64,000 nt of DNA. Source: Polytrichum commune (Eukaryota; Streptophyta; Polytrichopsida; Polytrichales; Polytrichaceae). The stretch is taken from assembly GCA_950295325.1 (NCBI GenBank), contig OX485809.1:41571081-41635080 (forward strand), in the 5' to 3' direction. Positions 1 to 12,546 of the stretch are shown here, piece by piece. The notes beneath the pieces are model-generated. The model had not been told where the DNA came from and made no database searches. It was given only the letters and a program-made list of their open reading frames with translations. Within the stretch, counting starts at the first letter, position 1, and each line of letters starts with the position of its first letter. The translations under genes were made by a program, and so were the position numbers.

Positions 1-1204
1 TGATTCACTCGGCTTCAGGATAATGCATTTATAATCGTTGTTGACGACCCTCCAGAAGATGGTTTAGATTCCCTTCTCCGTCTTGAGAAGTTGGCCAATG
101 AAGTAACCCTATGGATTGTCTTTCTGGTTTTGTATCATCGTTGTCTTGTATTCTTGTGATTTGATAAGTGACAAGTGTATTTGAACAAAAATCAAATTTC
201 AAGTGCCTTGATAGACGTCCCTTTGTCACATCGACTCAATTGTCCGTGTCATGGCATGTTTTACAGGTGACCTACAGACGGCCAAAAACATTGACAACAA
301 ACACATCAATTATTGTCCTACACTCTTAACTTTCATTCAAAAGTCTCAAAAGCTTGAAGAGCTTTTGGGAATCGTGTCTTTGGGCAAAGATGTGATTGAT
401 GTGACCAAATTTGAAAAGTTACACATTTATCAAATTTTAGCTATTTTAGTTCATGATTGTTCTTCTACTAACAAGAGAGTCACCAAGGCAATGAGGACTT
501 CATTTCTACCTAAGGATTAGGAGCAAAATGAAAACGCAAGAAAATAATACGTGGCTCCAATTTTGACATGGCATCATGCTAAATTTTCCTCAAAGATATA
601 AGTATCTCCATATTTATTTGAGTTATCTTATTCATTTATAATAGTTACTTCGTAACCTTTTGTTTCTTATTAGTCTTCAATGTTTACATTTTAATTTGTT
701 CTTTGTACCTAATGTTTGCAATTTTTTTGCTAATAAGGATATGTTAGGGAAAGATAAGTGGATTTCTCAATACATAAATCTTCACAAAAAAATTATGAAA
801 TGGAGAATGTCACTACGATGGAAATGATAGAGGTAGCGTGTCAGAATGATAAATCCAATTGGCTTAATGATCCTGAAGAAGAATAAATTATAGAAGAAGA
901 AATGGAAGAAGAAGTGGAAGACCAAAAAAAAAACGGGAGAAGAAGGATGAACACGATGAAGAAAATGAAGATGTATAAGACGACAATGAAGAATGATGTA
1001 GACATTTTCATAGGATTCCAATTTAAGTTTATCATAATCACAATTTTTTTGGTGATTATGAAATAATCTTTATACTCTGTGTCAATGTAAGGATTTAGAA
1101 TTTCGCATTCTTTCATATATTACATTTCATATACAATTTTTTTCTTCAATCAATGACTTTTGTTGTAAATGTATATTTTCATATGTACTTATTAAACTAA
1201 ACAT
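1..1204. other. AT-rich stretch without a firm gene
   Basis: An open frame at 251-520 (plus, 89 codons) is not recognised. A purine-rich stretch near 880-990 would encode a Glu/Lys-rich peptide broken by stops. The two could be remnants of one decayed gene with an acidic tail, but no domain is visible and I do not call a gene here. Confidence 0.3.
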
Positions 1205-1217
1205 TTTAACAATTTTG

Positions 1218-1580
1218 CAATACCCATTATGTACCAAACAATGATACAATTTCAAATTGCTTTCAGTTTATAATAAAATTTTTCCTCTACTTTTGAACCC
1301 TAAACCCAATATGCAATACCCATCGCGAACAAGACAGTGATACAATTCCTGAAAAATTCCGGTTGGTAATAGGCATTGCCTTTATATTTGAAAAATAAGT
1401 CAAATATGCAATACCCATTGCGAACAAAAAAGTGATAGAATTCCTAATAAAATCCAGTTGATGATGAATATTGCATTTATTTTTGGAAAATAAAGCAAAT
1501 ATGCAATAGTCTTCGCGAATAAGAAAATGATATAATTTTAACCCCTACTATAGTTTGTGATGGGTATTGCTTAAATCAAA
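1218..1580. repeat. Left tandem-repeat end of the MULE
   Basis: There are three to four diverged copies of a unit of about 125 bp. Each contains an AATACCCAT-type phrase, then a GTGATA(C/G)AATTCC-type phrase, then an AT-rich segment. The same unit recurs in reverse orientation at 5040-5330, so this array serves as a composite terminal inverted repeat. Confidence 0.65.
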
Positions 1581-2304
1581 GTTTATTATGCATTTCATTG
1601 ATGGGAGAAATATACCTTTGAAAAAAACCTACTCATATGATTTTATACAGTTTATACAATCTAGACAATCACGAATACCATTGAAAAACATACCATCTTT
1701 ATAAATATATAGTTGATCATAAACATTGGAATCATCTCTTTACTTCTACAACACATTTTTTCATAGGACAATGAAAATCTATTCATCTAAAGCACTATGG
1801 TTTCTCTTTCTCTGAGAATACATTGCAAGAATTGCTTGTTCACGAAAATATTTTTTTCTTACAATGGAATTTTCTAAACCATCGTCAACTATTTTAAATA
1901 CACGTTCAAGATGTAAGTTGTCATCTTCTATTTCACATTAAATTCGTTTGACATCAATGAAAACATTTGTAATCATTGCTTCCAATTGTTGTACAATAGA
2001 ATACCACCTCCCATTGGTTCTTCTCTAGCATCATCTTGTAACTTTTAAATAGCCAAAGGACATTCCTCTATGGATGGTTGACTTTGTCGTAAAGGTTCGA
2101 TAAGAGTATTATCGACATCTCTACCAAGAATTGTGACATCTATAAAATTTGAGTTGTCTATGTAATTTCTACCTTCATAAATATCATCATCTTCAAGGGA
2201 ACTAATTGATACACCTTATTCAAACATAGCCTCAATTCTATCACGAAAATATGTATAATATGTACCAAGGAATTTCAATACCCATAGAATATTTGTGAAT
2301 GCTT

Positions 2305-4859
2305 TAATAATAACAAGTTGGTGTTTGCACATATTTCCTCTAATACACCACTCACAAGAGCATGATGCATACGACGTATATGGATCAACATCATTTTACC
2401 CACATCTTGGAGTATTTTGTGATTGTACTTGCCATCCTTCCACATGTGCTTATTGACGACGGATGTGCTCCAACAGAATATTCTTTACTTTTGTAATGTC
2501 ATTAACCATAATTTTCTTCACCCGCTTGTTAAGAATCAAAGCCGTTTAATTTTTTTCCATGGTTGTACATGTAGTGTGTAACTACATGAGTAGTTTAATG
2601 CCAAACTAAGAAATTCACTCTCCGATCTCGAAGTTGATGGTTGTCAATTTTCATTCAACATCATATAACTGTAGAATAAGACTCAATACTTGGTTGGTTG
2701 TTTTGTTTTGAATGTGGCTTCCAACGGTGGTCCATAAGATACATCTTTGTAATATACAAATAATAAGAAACCATGATTTATAACATAAGTATGAATAATT
2801 CATAAGAACAATGTATCATTTCAATAGAAGTATACTTTAATGAAAATTATGATCAAATAGAATATAATACATCTTCAAATAAATAAATGTATATGAGTTG
2901 AAATTAAAGAAGATTAGAAATGATAGTGAAAATTCACTTTGATGTTTGTAGTGCACCCGGGTACGTAACTCACATATTATACGCAGCGGACATCGTACTT
3001 AAAACGGCTTAGAGGACGGCTTTTGTAAAAAATTTATCAAATTATGTCAAATTAAAATGATCAAAAAGTTGGGTGAAGACCAAATTAAATAAATAAATAG
3101 GGTAAAGACCAAATTAAATAAATGAGATGAAAAAAAAGTTGGGTTGCATATTTATTAAGCCTCCCATTAAAATTATAAGCCACGAATAGTTGCCTCCCAT
3201 TAAAATTATAATTCATTTACAATGTTAAAATTTTATTAAAAAGTCCAAAAAGTTGGGTAGTTTGACCTATGGTACATGTATTAAAAAATCATATAATTAG
3301 GTTTTTAATGCAATTATATGCTTCAAAATATATTCATTTCCTATATATAATTACATTTTTGGATTCCTTGTTAGAAGGGCTACAAGGGTTTCCTACATTA
3401 AAACAAATTGTATCACTCAATATTGGACTAAAATGCATTATAAGTGATTATAATCAGGACCATATAATACGGGAGTTGCGTACCCGGGGTAGTGCACTTC
3501 AATGAACTCTTCCATTTCTTCCACGTATAGGAACATGAACAATTTTTTTATAATAGTGCAAACACGTTTCAAAAAAAATTCTTCACTTTCATTATACTCA
3601 ATAGGAAGATATATAAAAAAATGCAATTGTTTGTAAACAAGATCCCTCAAATTACCCAAGTTAGGGACCTTTGTCCAAATGTGATTTTTCCAATTCTTTA
3701 AAACATGGAACGATCATAAGTAAATGGGGACTTCGTGTTCAGGCCACGCTCGCTTAATTGTATTTCTTTAATAATATGCATCATCAACAATAAAGCAGGA
3801 AGAAAGAAAATTCTCTTTATTTCTATGGAGGTGCCTTCGTAGTGACTCCAACCACATGACTAAATCCTCTTCAGTCATTCGACTAATCAGAACCCAAACT
3901 ACATAAATACCATTTCTTCAATTATCAAACACCAATAACGAAAACAATGGATATTTCGAAACATTAATTTCAAATGTTGCATCTATTGCAATGGCTCCAT
4001 TGTGTCCATACTTGAGCATCATTTCTTTTTGCCAAGGTGTTTATATACCTAGAATGAAAGACAAATCTATGATATCATTTTTTTCTGTCATATGAAAACG
4101 TCATTTTAGTGCTCCAAAGCCCACATATTCACACTCTCAAAGTCATTATTGGGGCGGCGTCATACTCCCATTTTCAATATACTTTCATAATAAACAATAT
4201 CCTTAAGCTGAACAAAATCATCACGTATGTCTGGGCATTTCATTTTTCTCCTTAGAATCCAATTCTGCTTATGCTCTTCATAAGCTTGTTTAGCAGTGAA
4301 TCCCTTATCCAATTGTGCCTTCACCCATGCCTTCACCAATGCCTTCAATTCTTTTGATATCCGGGGTTGATAAGCTGACTTCCTCCCTATCGAAAATTTG
4401 TCTTCCAATCCATGGGCAGGTGATCCATATTCCTTTGTATGATCAACACGATAGTAGGCAACTTCAACTACATTTGGAAACAAAATAAGTTGTTTGATGG
4501 AAAATTTAACAATGCATCCACGTTTTTTTGAATGAGGGTGTTGAAGATCTCATGTATGGTCTTTCGGTCCAAATGCACACTCATAATAAACATGCTCAAT
4601 ATAAGAATCAATTTCAGGTATTTCCACCTGTACCCCACGAATTCTAGCAGCTACAATCCATTCAACAGCAAATCCATCTGCACAGGTCTGGCCAACTATG
4701 AAGTCTTCAACTCTTTTGAAAGGAAGATAAACTACCATAATAGTTAACATTTTCTCAAACCCCTTCCTTGTTTTTGGCTCCCATTGAATATCTTGAAAAA
4801 AATATTGGCCCTAGCTTGGGTTGTTGTGCATTGATGGAAGGTTTCGGCTTCCTCGGCAT
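2305..4859 (-). pseudogene. MULE (FAR1/FHY3-type) transposase remnant
   Basis: Read on the minus strand from a possible start at 4859 (MPRKPKPSINAQ). A basic N-terminal region follows at 4550-4750 and 4160-4483 in separate frames. The MULE core at about 4020-3800 reads MLKYGHNGAIAIDATFEINV, then VFDN, a TGA where the family has Trp, RNGIYVVWVLISR, and further on FIVDDA. A C-terminal SWIM finger at about 2390-2310 reads CSCEWCIRGNMCKHQL, with the C-x-C...C-x-H pattern. The family cuts and pastes MULEs; the two aspartates visible (DATFE, VDD) fit its DDE catalytic set. Several stops and frame changes, plus the insertion at 2957-3489, make it non-functional. A domesticated FAR1-like host gene is less likely because the remnant lies between inverted repeat arrays. 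Confidence 0.75.
2957..3489. mobile_element. Non-autonomous hAT-like insertion in the MULE transposase
   Basis: It is bounded by TAGTGCAC at 2949-2956 and 3490-3497, an 8-bp duplication typical of hAT elements. Ends are inverted: CCGGGTACGTAACTC on the left and GAGTTGCGTACCCGG(GG) on the right. No coding capacity is evident. On either side the MULE minus-strand reading resumes (EEMEEFIEVH upstream, then YKHQSEFS), so the insertion interrupts a former reading frame. The two ends differ by about two bases in register at the tip. Confidence 0.68.
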
Positions 4860-5039
4860 ATTGGACTCTGCATACTCCAAAAAAATACATAAGGCAATAC
4901 GCATTACACACCGAATATGTAACATATATTTTGCGTATATAAAGCAAGAACATCCTACAAAATAATGAAAATACAAGTGCAATACTTTTTTTTTTAAATT
5001 ATTAAATTCAGAATGGATTGAATATTTGGTTGGAATTGA

Positions 5040-5330
5040 GTAAGTTGAAATTGTATCACTGTTTGGTTCATGATGGGTATTACATATTTGACTTATTTTG
5101 TCAAAGTGTATAAAATACCCATCATGCACCGGAAGGATGCATCACAAATTTTTATTGACGCAATACCCATCACAAACCAATTTGTTTTTTATATTATATC
5201 ACTGTTCGTTTTGCGATGGGGTATTGAATATTTGACTTATTTTTGAAAGTAGAGGCAATATCCATGACACACCGAAAGTAATTTAGAATTGTATTTCTGT
5301 TTGTTTCATGAAATATGTTATCACTTCTAA
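5040..5330. repeat. Right tandem-repeat end of the MULE (inverted)
   Basis: Reverse-complement copies of the unit at 1218-1580: GATGGGTATT phrases alternate with TTGTATCACTGTT-type phrases and a TTTGACTTATTTT phrase. Copies are diverged, which fits an old element. Confidence 0.6.
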
Positions 5331-7740
5331 AAGAAAATATTTTTAATAAAGATAGTACATAACACAAACTACATGTTAATGAAGGAGATAACACATAGCA
5401 CAAACTACAAATGAAAAAATGATTAGAACTTCAAAGTCGTAGTTAGTGAAACATACCTTATGAAAAGCTTGAATGAAGCTGCAATTGACAATCTCATTTG
5501 CAATTGTAATGCACATATTCTCATTGTTATGTGTACCCTTAAACCCTAAAGACTTAGTATATAGGATTCTCAAACCCTAAAAGATGACCACATTATATAT
5601 ATTTTTAAGTAAAGCCATGGACGCCACTTATTTTGAAATTTCAAACCCTAACCCATTAATTTCTTTTCAATATATAGTAATTATAGTTGACATGTGGCAT
5701 ACCTTCCTATTTATAAGTTATAATAATACGAACCGGCATCATGGGAGTGGAGCCAAAATGTGATGCTAAAAAATAGTTCTCCTAACACATGCCAAACAAA
5801 GTTATAATAATAATAGTCGGCATCATGAGATGTGTATCCAAAAAGTGATGCTTAAAAATAGTTGTCCTCACACATGGCAAAGAAAGCTAGAGTATTCCGC
5901 CTAATCCACCTCTTAACCATGGTTAAGTCCACTTGGGTTGGGGAATGGATGAGAATAAGATGGCGCCATCCACTGCAATCATCCAGAAAGGTACCAGTGT
6001 ACTTGTTGGTTCGCCCTCCCCGTTTTGGAGGTGTCTTGGGCGGCCTTTGACGCTTTGTATTGTTTCACACTGAAATGGAGTTCACCGCAACTTGAGCGTT
6101 GCCATTTTACCCTTTTGTATATCTTATACCACCTTAAATTCAAGTTTCCAAAGTAGATCTGTTCGTCTGATTAGTGTGGAGTTACATGTTTGCTTTTACG
6201 TACATTATCGCTTTACATATATACCCTCCCCAGCTTCCACCTTCGACATGTTGCCGAAGATGTAGAACTACATTAAGTATATTGCACACGTTTTCGAATT
6301 ATGGGTGATCTCACCCACGCTCCTCCGAAATTGTGGACATGCAAATATAAATCCTTGCTCACATTTAGACGGGAAATTCACGTGTGGTGATCTGCGACCT
6401 GGCAACCTTCAAGTCAATCCACACTAGTCACTGATGCTTACAAAAGGATCCCTCGTCACACTGAGTAGGTCGAAGCATGCAGATCCATTTGCCTCCTCCG
6501 GTTGCTGCAGTTCTTCCTGGGGCCAGTCAAGGTGCGTAGCAATTCATTAGCACATGATCCTCACTCGGATCGTCACGTTTGGAAGTTACTTGGAGTAGGT
6601 GATGCGAAATAATTGTCAATTGTTGTATACTGTGTTTAATCCGATCGGTCTATTCCTCGGAGCCTGCCATGATGCCTTGTGTTGGCGATTCTTTCGCTGT
6701 AATCTCAAAAGTGTTTTCATTTAATGAGGTTGTGCGAGTGTTGGGAGAATTCAGTTTAGTTTGTGTATTGGACGCCCTGCAAGACTTGTATTCTATCTCA
6801 GCTTAGTGACAGTCTCCTGGCCTAATGTTACCGGTTAACACGTCTTATGTATGAGAAGACCATTTGTATGCCTTCAAATACTTGGACCACAAATGTTGCA
6901 TCAATACTGGAGGATCTTGATGTGCACTCATACATATTACATTCTCAGTTTAGAAACAGTCTCAATGTTTGAGAAGTCATGTATATATATGTGATGTATG
7001 TAAGCTGGAGATCATGTTGCCTTGAATAGCTTTGATGACACAGCTGGTTAATTGCATGAATATTGGGAGCATGCCGCATTCGCATGCGAAGGCAAATCAA
7101 TATAATTTTATTGACAATCTTCTGTGAATGGTTAGCGAGTTACATATAATCTTCAAAAGCTTGGGTCGAAAAGGCTGCATTTCAAATTATTGGGAGCATC
7201 CGTGAGGTTCGGGTTTTGGAGGTCTTGCTGCAAGTGGATGTATATGTTTTTCAGTTCAGTGACCTTCTCCTGTCAATGGTTAGCAATTCGTGGCATATAG
7301 AAGAAGATGCCAATGGATAACAAATGAAGTATATCAAATACAGATGCTGCCTTCAATAGCATGGATCATCACAACGTTAAATGAATATGAGGAGCTGCTC
7401 GCATTGCATCTTGTGATATGGATGTCCTACAAGTGCATGCATATAGTTGTAATCACAAGTGTCACAGATGTACTTGGTCATTTGGTTCTTCGGTCCAGTT
7501 CGTGTCTCCTTATGTTTGAGCACCTTTGAGCACAAACTCTTTCTTGTTGTTCCTAGATTCCTATCGTCCTGGTTGTACTTGTGTTTCTCTGTGCAGTAGA
7601 AATTCATTGGTTTTCCAAAATCAGATCTAGAAGTGGGTAAATGAATCGTTTCCATGTCTCACGCCTGACATGGTTTCTCATTGAACCTGCATAAATGATT
7701 GTCACAATAACTAGTTCGTGATGTCCTCGCCGGCCTGCAA
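5331..7740. other. Intergenic DNA upstream of the EXORDIUM-like gene
   Basis: It contains a degenerate tandem duplication of about 84 bp (GGCATCATG at 5735 and again at 5819). No convincing coding exon is seen. The stretch 6050-7740 is less AT-rich and may hold promoter and 5' leader sequence of the downstream gene, but no definite element was identified. Confidence 0.4.
5717..5886. repeat. 84-bp tandem duplication
   Basis: Two adjacent copies share GGCATCATG...AGTGATGCTaAAAAATAGTT..CCT..CACATG with scattered differences. The period is 84 bp and the function is unknown. Confidence 0.6.
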
Positions 7741-10700
7741 ATGACGAAGATCTCAATCAAGGCATATTGTGCAGTGGCTTTGGCCCTGGTTTTGGTGCAT
7801 ATCAACGTACATACCTGTGAGGCAGCACGCTATGCACGGGAAGGTTTGAGTTCGTTTTATGATAGCAATGAACCTGGGGCAACTTCCTTGTTGTCCTCCG
7901 GGACTCCGAGGGGCGTGACATACCGGCCACCGATTGTCAACGTCGAGTATCATGGAGGAAGGGTAAGTACTAACTTTCAACCTCAGTTTTTCTAAATAGT
8001 GGAAGCTCAGTCAATCTTGAGTCTCTATCGTGTCTATCGAATAGCAGTTATACATCAGATTAATCGTAAAATTGTTTCCATTTATCCATTGTCTATACTG
8101 TTGGAAACAATTTTTTGTATAGTTGAAACACACTAAATTTAATCAAGGAGTAATAGCGGGACTGAATAATTACCATCAACAGTAATGCTGCTTGGTGCCC
8201 TTCTTGTGTTGTCTTAGGATTTTTTTTCACTAGGTAGACTATGACATTACAAAACCTTGAGGTTTCCTTATCGACTTGTCTCAGTATGAAGATGTTTTTC
8301 GCAATGAATATATTGACCTTCAGATTTAACATTGACCTATTTTGGAACTGCTTTTGTATTAAGGCAAGCATCAAGAAGACTACAAATTCCAAGAAATTCC
8401 CTAAATACCTAGGGATGTGGACGTTGACTTACTTCTGATTGGTTCTAATTGACCATTGACTCTGACAATGCCAACCTCTTCTGCTTTAGACACAAACATG
8501 GTCTCAATGAATTCCTCTCAATAGATAATTCCGTCTTACCAGTTATGTTACTTCTTTTTGCGAAAAAACAAACCATCAGTACATTAGAAGCATGAGAAGT
8601 GTTTCAAAAACCGTTGATATTCTAATGGGGGACAAAGTATACACCAACCCTGAAGCTTCTCCAATTTAGGATTCTTGCATGTTCCCTGCCCTCTCCAAGA
8701 ACCACTACACATGTTCTTCCTAAACGAAGAATGTGTCATGGAGACTTCATGTTTCACTCCGCATTTTTACCATCATCACAACAATGTGCAGATCATGTGG
8801 AAACCGGTACACATCTACTTCGTGTGGTACGGCACATGGACAGAGCAACAGAAGAATGTTCTTCGAACGGCCACAAACTCCCTCACTCCAAAGCACCCGA
8901 TCCGACAATGGCCGAGCTTAAGCAACATGTACAAGCTCGTGACGGAGTATTACCAAGAACTTCCTGGAGAACCACGAAAGTATGCAAGCAAGAGCGTCAC
9001 CATAGCCGGTGAAATTGACGACGCATACTCGTTCGGTCAGACAATCAACCCCGACATCGACCCCGTGGTCATCATCGGTAACCACATCGCTAATTATAGC
9101 CTTCCGGAGGACTACGAGCAAGGAATTTACTTCCTCTTCACCTCCGGGGACGTCACATTCAATGGGACAGCTTACTGCGCCGACCGGTCTTCCAATTGCA
9201 GTGTAACAACCACGAATAACTGCTCCGACTGGTTAAGCAATAACTTCCTCTACACATTTGTCCCCCTCCCATCCGAAACCAACGACCTTCTCATTGGTTG
9301 CAGTCCGTTCAATTCACCACCTGCAGTGACCAATCGTTTGGATGTTGGACGGGCTCCGAACAAGGAGGTTTCACCCGACGGAGGGCTTGATGCTATGATA
9401 AGCAATTACATTTATGAGCTTCTGTCAACGATTGTGGATCCGTATAATACTGCGTGGATGTATAATGTCGTTCCGGAGGATTTGTGCGAGTTCAATTATG
9501 CCGCGGGAGATTGGTGGTACTGTAATCTGCCGAGCATTTACCCCGATTTCCCTACCAACACTTCGGAATGCTACAACTTCCTGCATACGTTGGTGGAGCC
9601 TAAGTCCAAGGCATCCTTCAATGTTTACGGTGACCATGGATCCCAGTTTCTGATTCAGAAGATCTGGAGCTTGGAGACCAAGGGATGCGCCACTCAACCT
9701 GTTGGTGAGTCTTCCAGATTCAAATGACAATGTATAGTGGTTGCCATGTAACATATCTACACTAACAATTATACTTAGTGTCACCGGTTGAACATTCTTT
9801 GTCATTCCTTGTAAAAATGAATTTGGGTATCATAGATTTACAACGTTGTAATCACTGTCACTTGCTTAGTGTTTGAAATGGTGATTTTATCAGCGTTTGC
9901 AAGCTCTCGTTGTTTCAAAGTCCCGCAGTATGAGCAGCTCAATCCATTCTAGGTTCCAACGAGTCAGAGATCCTTGCAAGTCCCAGATTTGCGTCCTAGT
10001 TTGACCTGTGCCGTCATCTTCCCGCGCCAACGGGGAGCGGCTTGGAACGGTAGTGCGCCAACCACATAAGGTCCACATGACACAATAAGCTTCATGGATC
10101 TCGTATGTGTAATGTTATACAGAGAATTGTGCCGCCAACACCGTGGTGCTGCATAAACCCAAGGGAACCATCCAGAAAGGTTTGTTCTTCGGTGGAGTCG
10201 GGTTGCAAGTCTACGCCCCTGGCCAGAGCTGCAAATGGAAAATTCTGGTGCCGGGTGCGAAGTTCATCACCCTCTACTTCGAAACGGTTGCCCTCACCTA
10301 CGACGCGCTGGATTTTATCACAGTGGGCCACGAGAATCATGTGCAGGAGACGCTGACTGGGTTTGGGAAGAACATAACGGTGACAGTCTTTGGAGACGAG
10401 GCCAACATACACTTCAACTCGTATGGTGGTAGAAGTCCCCAACCAGAGTCGGCGGGCTTCATCCTTCACTACGCTGCAGGTAAATCTTTAGAAACTCTTA
10501 TGCCAATCGTGTATGTTTCGTCTAGCGTGCTTGAGGTAAGGTACCCAGGACTAATTCGCCTACTCACATTGATTGCTGTGGGTGTAAGTGCACGGGCACC
10601 ACAAAGAGATGGGATCGTGTGTTGAAAATTTGTGAACCATTCTGGACCCAGTAGTCAACCTAAATATTGCGGGGGATCTACATGATCGTTAAAGAAGAAA

Positions 10701-11142
10701 GAGCTTGATCTCCACTTGACAATCAATGGATAAGATACTGCCCGAGAATTGGTTGCAGAGCCAACAGTGCGCGTGTTAAGGGTTGCTTCCTTGGAACTCG
10801 ACTTTCAAACGAATTTGATGTGTAGATCACTTTGTGTGCATAGTAATTGGAGCTCACATGGACACTTTTTGTTTTGCACCCTCCGAGTGTATCAAACATG
10901 GAATTAATTACACGATTATTAGCAAATTTCCATCAGCAAAGTGAGGATTCTAAATAATCGTGTTTTTAGGCCTTGAATGTTTTTAGCGTATGTCCTTTTA
11001 AACTTGCGTGTGAAACAATCAAGGTTTCACCAACCAAATCTTCAGGGAAGCAATGGAAGTATTTGTAGTGGCCAAGCGTGTATCTTTTCAATGTTACTCA
11101 TGATGTGGGTTGTGTTATGTTGTGGCAGGTCATTCGTTGTAA
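7741..11142 (+). CDS. EXORDIUM/PHI-1-like secreted protein with C-terminal CUB domain (four exons)
   Basis: Proposed exons are 7741-7962, 8792-9704, 10123-10479 and 11129-11142, about 501 residues. Residues 1-28 form a signal peptide (hydrophobic AYCAVALALVLVH). Exon 1 ends in YHGGR, and exon 2 supplies the family core: VHIYFVWYGTWTEQQK, VTIAGEIDD, GIYFLFTSGDV, GGLDAMISNYIYELLSTIVD, EDLCEF and a C-terminal FLIQKIWSLETKGC. EXORDIUM-like proteins are extracellular plant proteins linked to growth responses; the molecular activity is not settled. The GHELAE-like segment of the family is IYELLST here, so its histidine is absent. Exon 3 (residues about 380-498) is a CUB-type beta sandwich: SCKWKILVPG, TLYFETVALTYDALDFI, TVTVFGDEANIHFNS, ESAGFILHY. 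Splice phases fit exactly: phase 0 for intron 1, and phase 1 for intron 2 (GAG codon) and intron 3. The 14-nt last exon (GHSL-stop) is the least certain part; reading on after exon 3 gives another short tail. Confidence 0.8.
7963..8791 (+). other. Intron 1 of the EXORDIUM-CUB gene
   Basis: The donor is AGG|GTAAGT and the acceptor ATGTGCAG|ATC. It is 829 bp and phase 0. Joining here brings YHGGR next to IMWKPVHIYFVWYG, as expected for the family. No other feature is seen inside. Confidence 0.75.
9705..10122 (+). other. Intron 2, between the EXORDIUM-like and CUB parts
   Basis: The donor is GTTG|GTGAGT and the acceptor TTATACAG|AGAATTGT. It is phase 1 and 418 bp. The domain junction lies exactly at this intron, which is compatible with exon shuffling. 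Confidence 0.75.
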
Positions 11143-12338
11143 CTTCCATTTCATCATTCAAGCGGCCCATTCGTTCAAGTTTTCCATGTTATGGCGTATG
11201 GAGTTGAGTGGGGAACATGTCAGCTTCCAAATAATAGACACCATCAAGTTGCATTGATTTACAAACTCATAGTCTAGCATTTGTGAGAACCCGATTACTT
11301 AAGAACAACGGTGTTAATGCAATTTGAAACATGTGAAAACAATTGTTAGAAATTGAGAGCAAGAGCTCAACAAATTTGATTCTTTACAAACTTATCATGC
11401 TTCCAGTTTCGGTGAATAATCTTGCTCACATGCATTTGGTTTCTTAAAGGGTGCCGCTCATGTCAAGTATCATTGTTGTAAGCTGTGAACACCCTCTTGT
11501 AATGAAAGAGTCCCCCTCCCATTTCACTTGTATGCCTTGATGTTTATGAGAATGTTGGTACAACACGGACCTTGGACAAATTCAACACTTATTAGCATGT
11601 GATTTTGAAAGTGCCGAAATTTATGCATGGAAATCTCGAGATTGAGTTGGAGTTTTCACTATCCTCATTTATTTTTAGAATAAATGTTATGTTTAACGTG
11701 TCCATGTATTATTGTCTTGATGTTTTTGGTGTGCCCATTATCCCGGAAAGAAGCATGAAGGGGATTGTGTTACAAGTGCTTCATAATTCATATGCATGGG
11801 TACAATAGAGTAGGACGAAGCATGTTTTGCCTAGTAGCCTTGCATGAATCAAGGGTTAGTATAGTTTCCCTTGAAATACTTGTACCAAAATGGTTACAAG
11901 AAGAAGAATTCTCTCTTGATTAGGTCATGGTTTAGGGTTTATGAAGTATCTCAATACTTGCACAACAAAGGTGAGTAACTTGGACGTTGTGTGTCTTCCT
12001 TGTTAATCATATCCTTATTGACTGTATAGGTGGGAGTGATGATTGTTAATTGCCACGGTAGATATTTGAGATGCCAACTCAGTACACTAAATATGATATT
12101 TAGTGTTTGATTAGATTTAGTGTTTTACCACCCTACTTTGCTGAACACTAATTTTCAATTCTTTGATAATTAGTGTTAGACATGAATGCGCCGCCACCGT
12201 CTTCCTTGTTGCCACCTCTTTCCTAGAAACAGTCAATCGCCTTCCTTGTTGCCACCTCTTTCCTACTAAACACTAAATTTGTGCATGTAACTTTCACATA
12301 TTACCATAGATGATATTTAGTGTTTGAGTTTACATTTA
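11143..12338. other. Intergenic DNA after the EXORDIUM-CUB gene
   Basis: No gene is recognised. The end of this stretch (about 12086-12338) contains copies of a palindromic repeat family with CACTAAATAT/ATATTTAGTG cores, plus a short direct repeat of CTTCCTTGTTGCCACCTCTT near 12200-12265. Confidence 0.4.
12086..12178. repeat. MITE-like copy with CACTAAATAT...ATATTTAGTG core
   Basis: The palindrome at 12086-12108 is followed by TTGATTAGATTTAGTG, a CCACCCTACTTTGCTGAACACTAA-like stretch and ATTTTCAATTCTTTGATAATTAGTG. The reverse complement of 31320-31410 matches the whole order of these phrases, so this is a dispersed family. Confidence 0.55.
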
Positions 12339-12546
12339 GAGAATTGTTAAAACCACCACGCCTTTTGTTAATGCCACCACGCTCGTGATTTGTAGTCACG
12401 TCATTTGGGATTTTACGCGCGATGTCGGAGTATCTTAAATTAAACTAATCTCTTGGCGGGCCGGACGAGGGCTGCTATATGAACCATTTATGGCGGGGGA
12501 AGATCTTTACTATATGCGGGCCGGTTCTAGGGGGGCGGACATTGGT

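Larger units (their letters stand above)
1205..5330 (-). mobile_element. Decayed Mutator-like element (MULE) with tandem-repeat ends
   Basis: Both ends carry a unit of about 125 bp containing the phrase GCAATACCCATCGCGAAC, in opposite orientation: 3-4 degenerate copies at about 1218-1580 and matching inverted copies at about 5040-5330. Between them the minus strand carries MULE/FAR1-type transposase remnants and a SWIM zinc finger. Long inverted ends plus this transposase type are typical of MULEs. Outer boundaries are approximate and I did not find a clear target-site duplication. A 533-bp element is nested inside. It is presumably immobile because the transposase is broken. Confidence 0.72.

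Noticed and set aside
251-520. Small plus-strand gene of 89 codons
   Set aside because: No family, no splice signals and no conservation evidence; kept only as a remark.
1218-1580. CRISPR-like array
   Set aside because: The repeats are long, diverged and without unique spacers, and this is a plant nuclear sequence; they are transposon ends.
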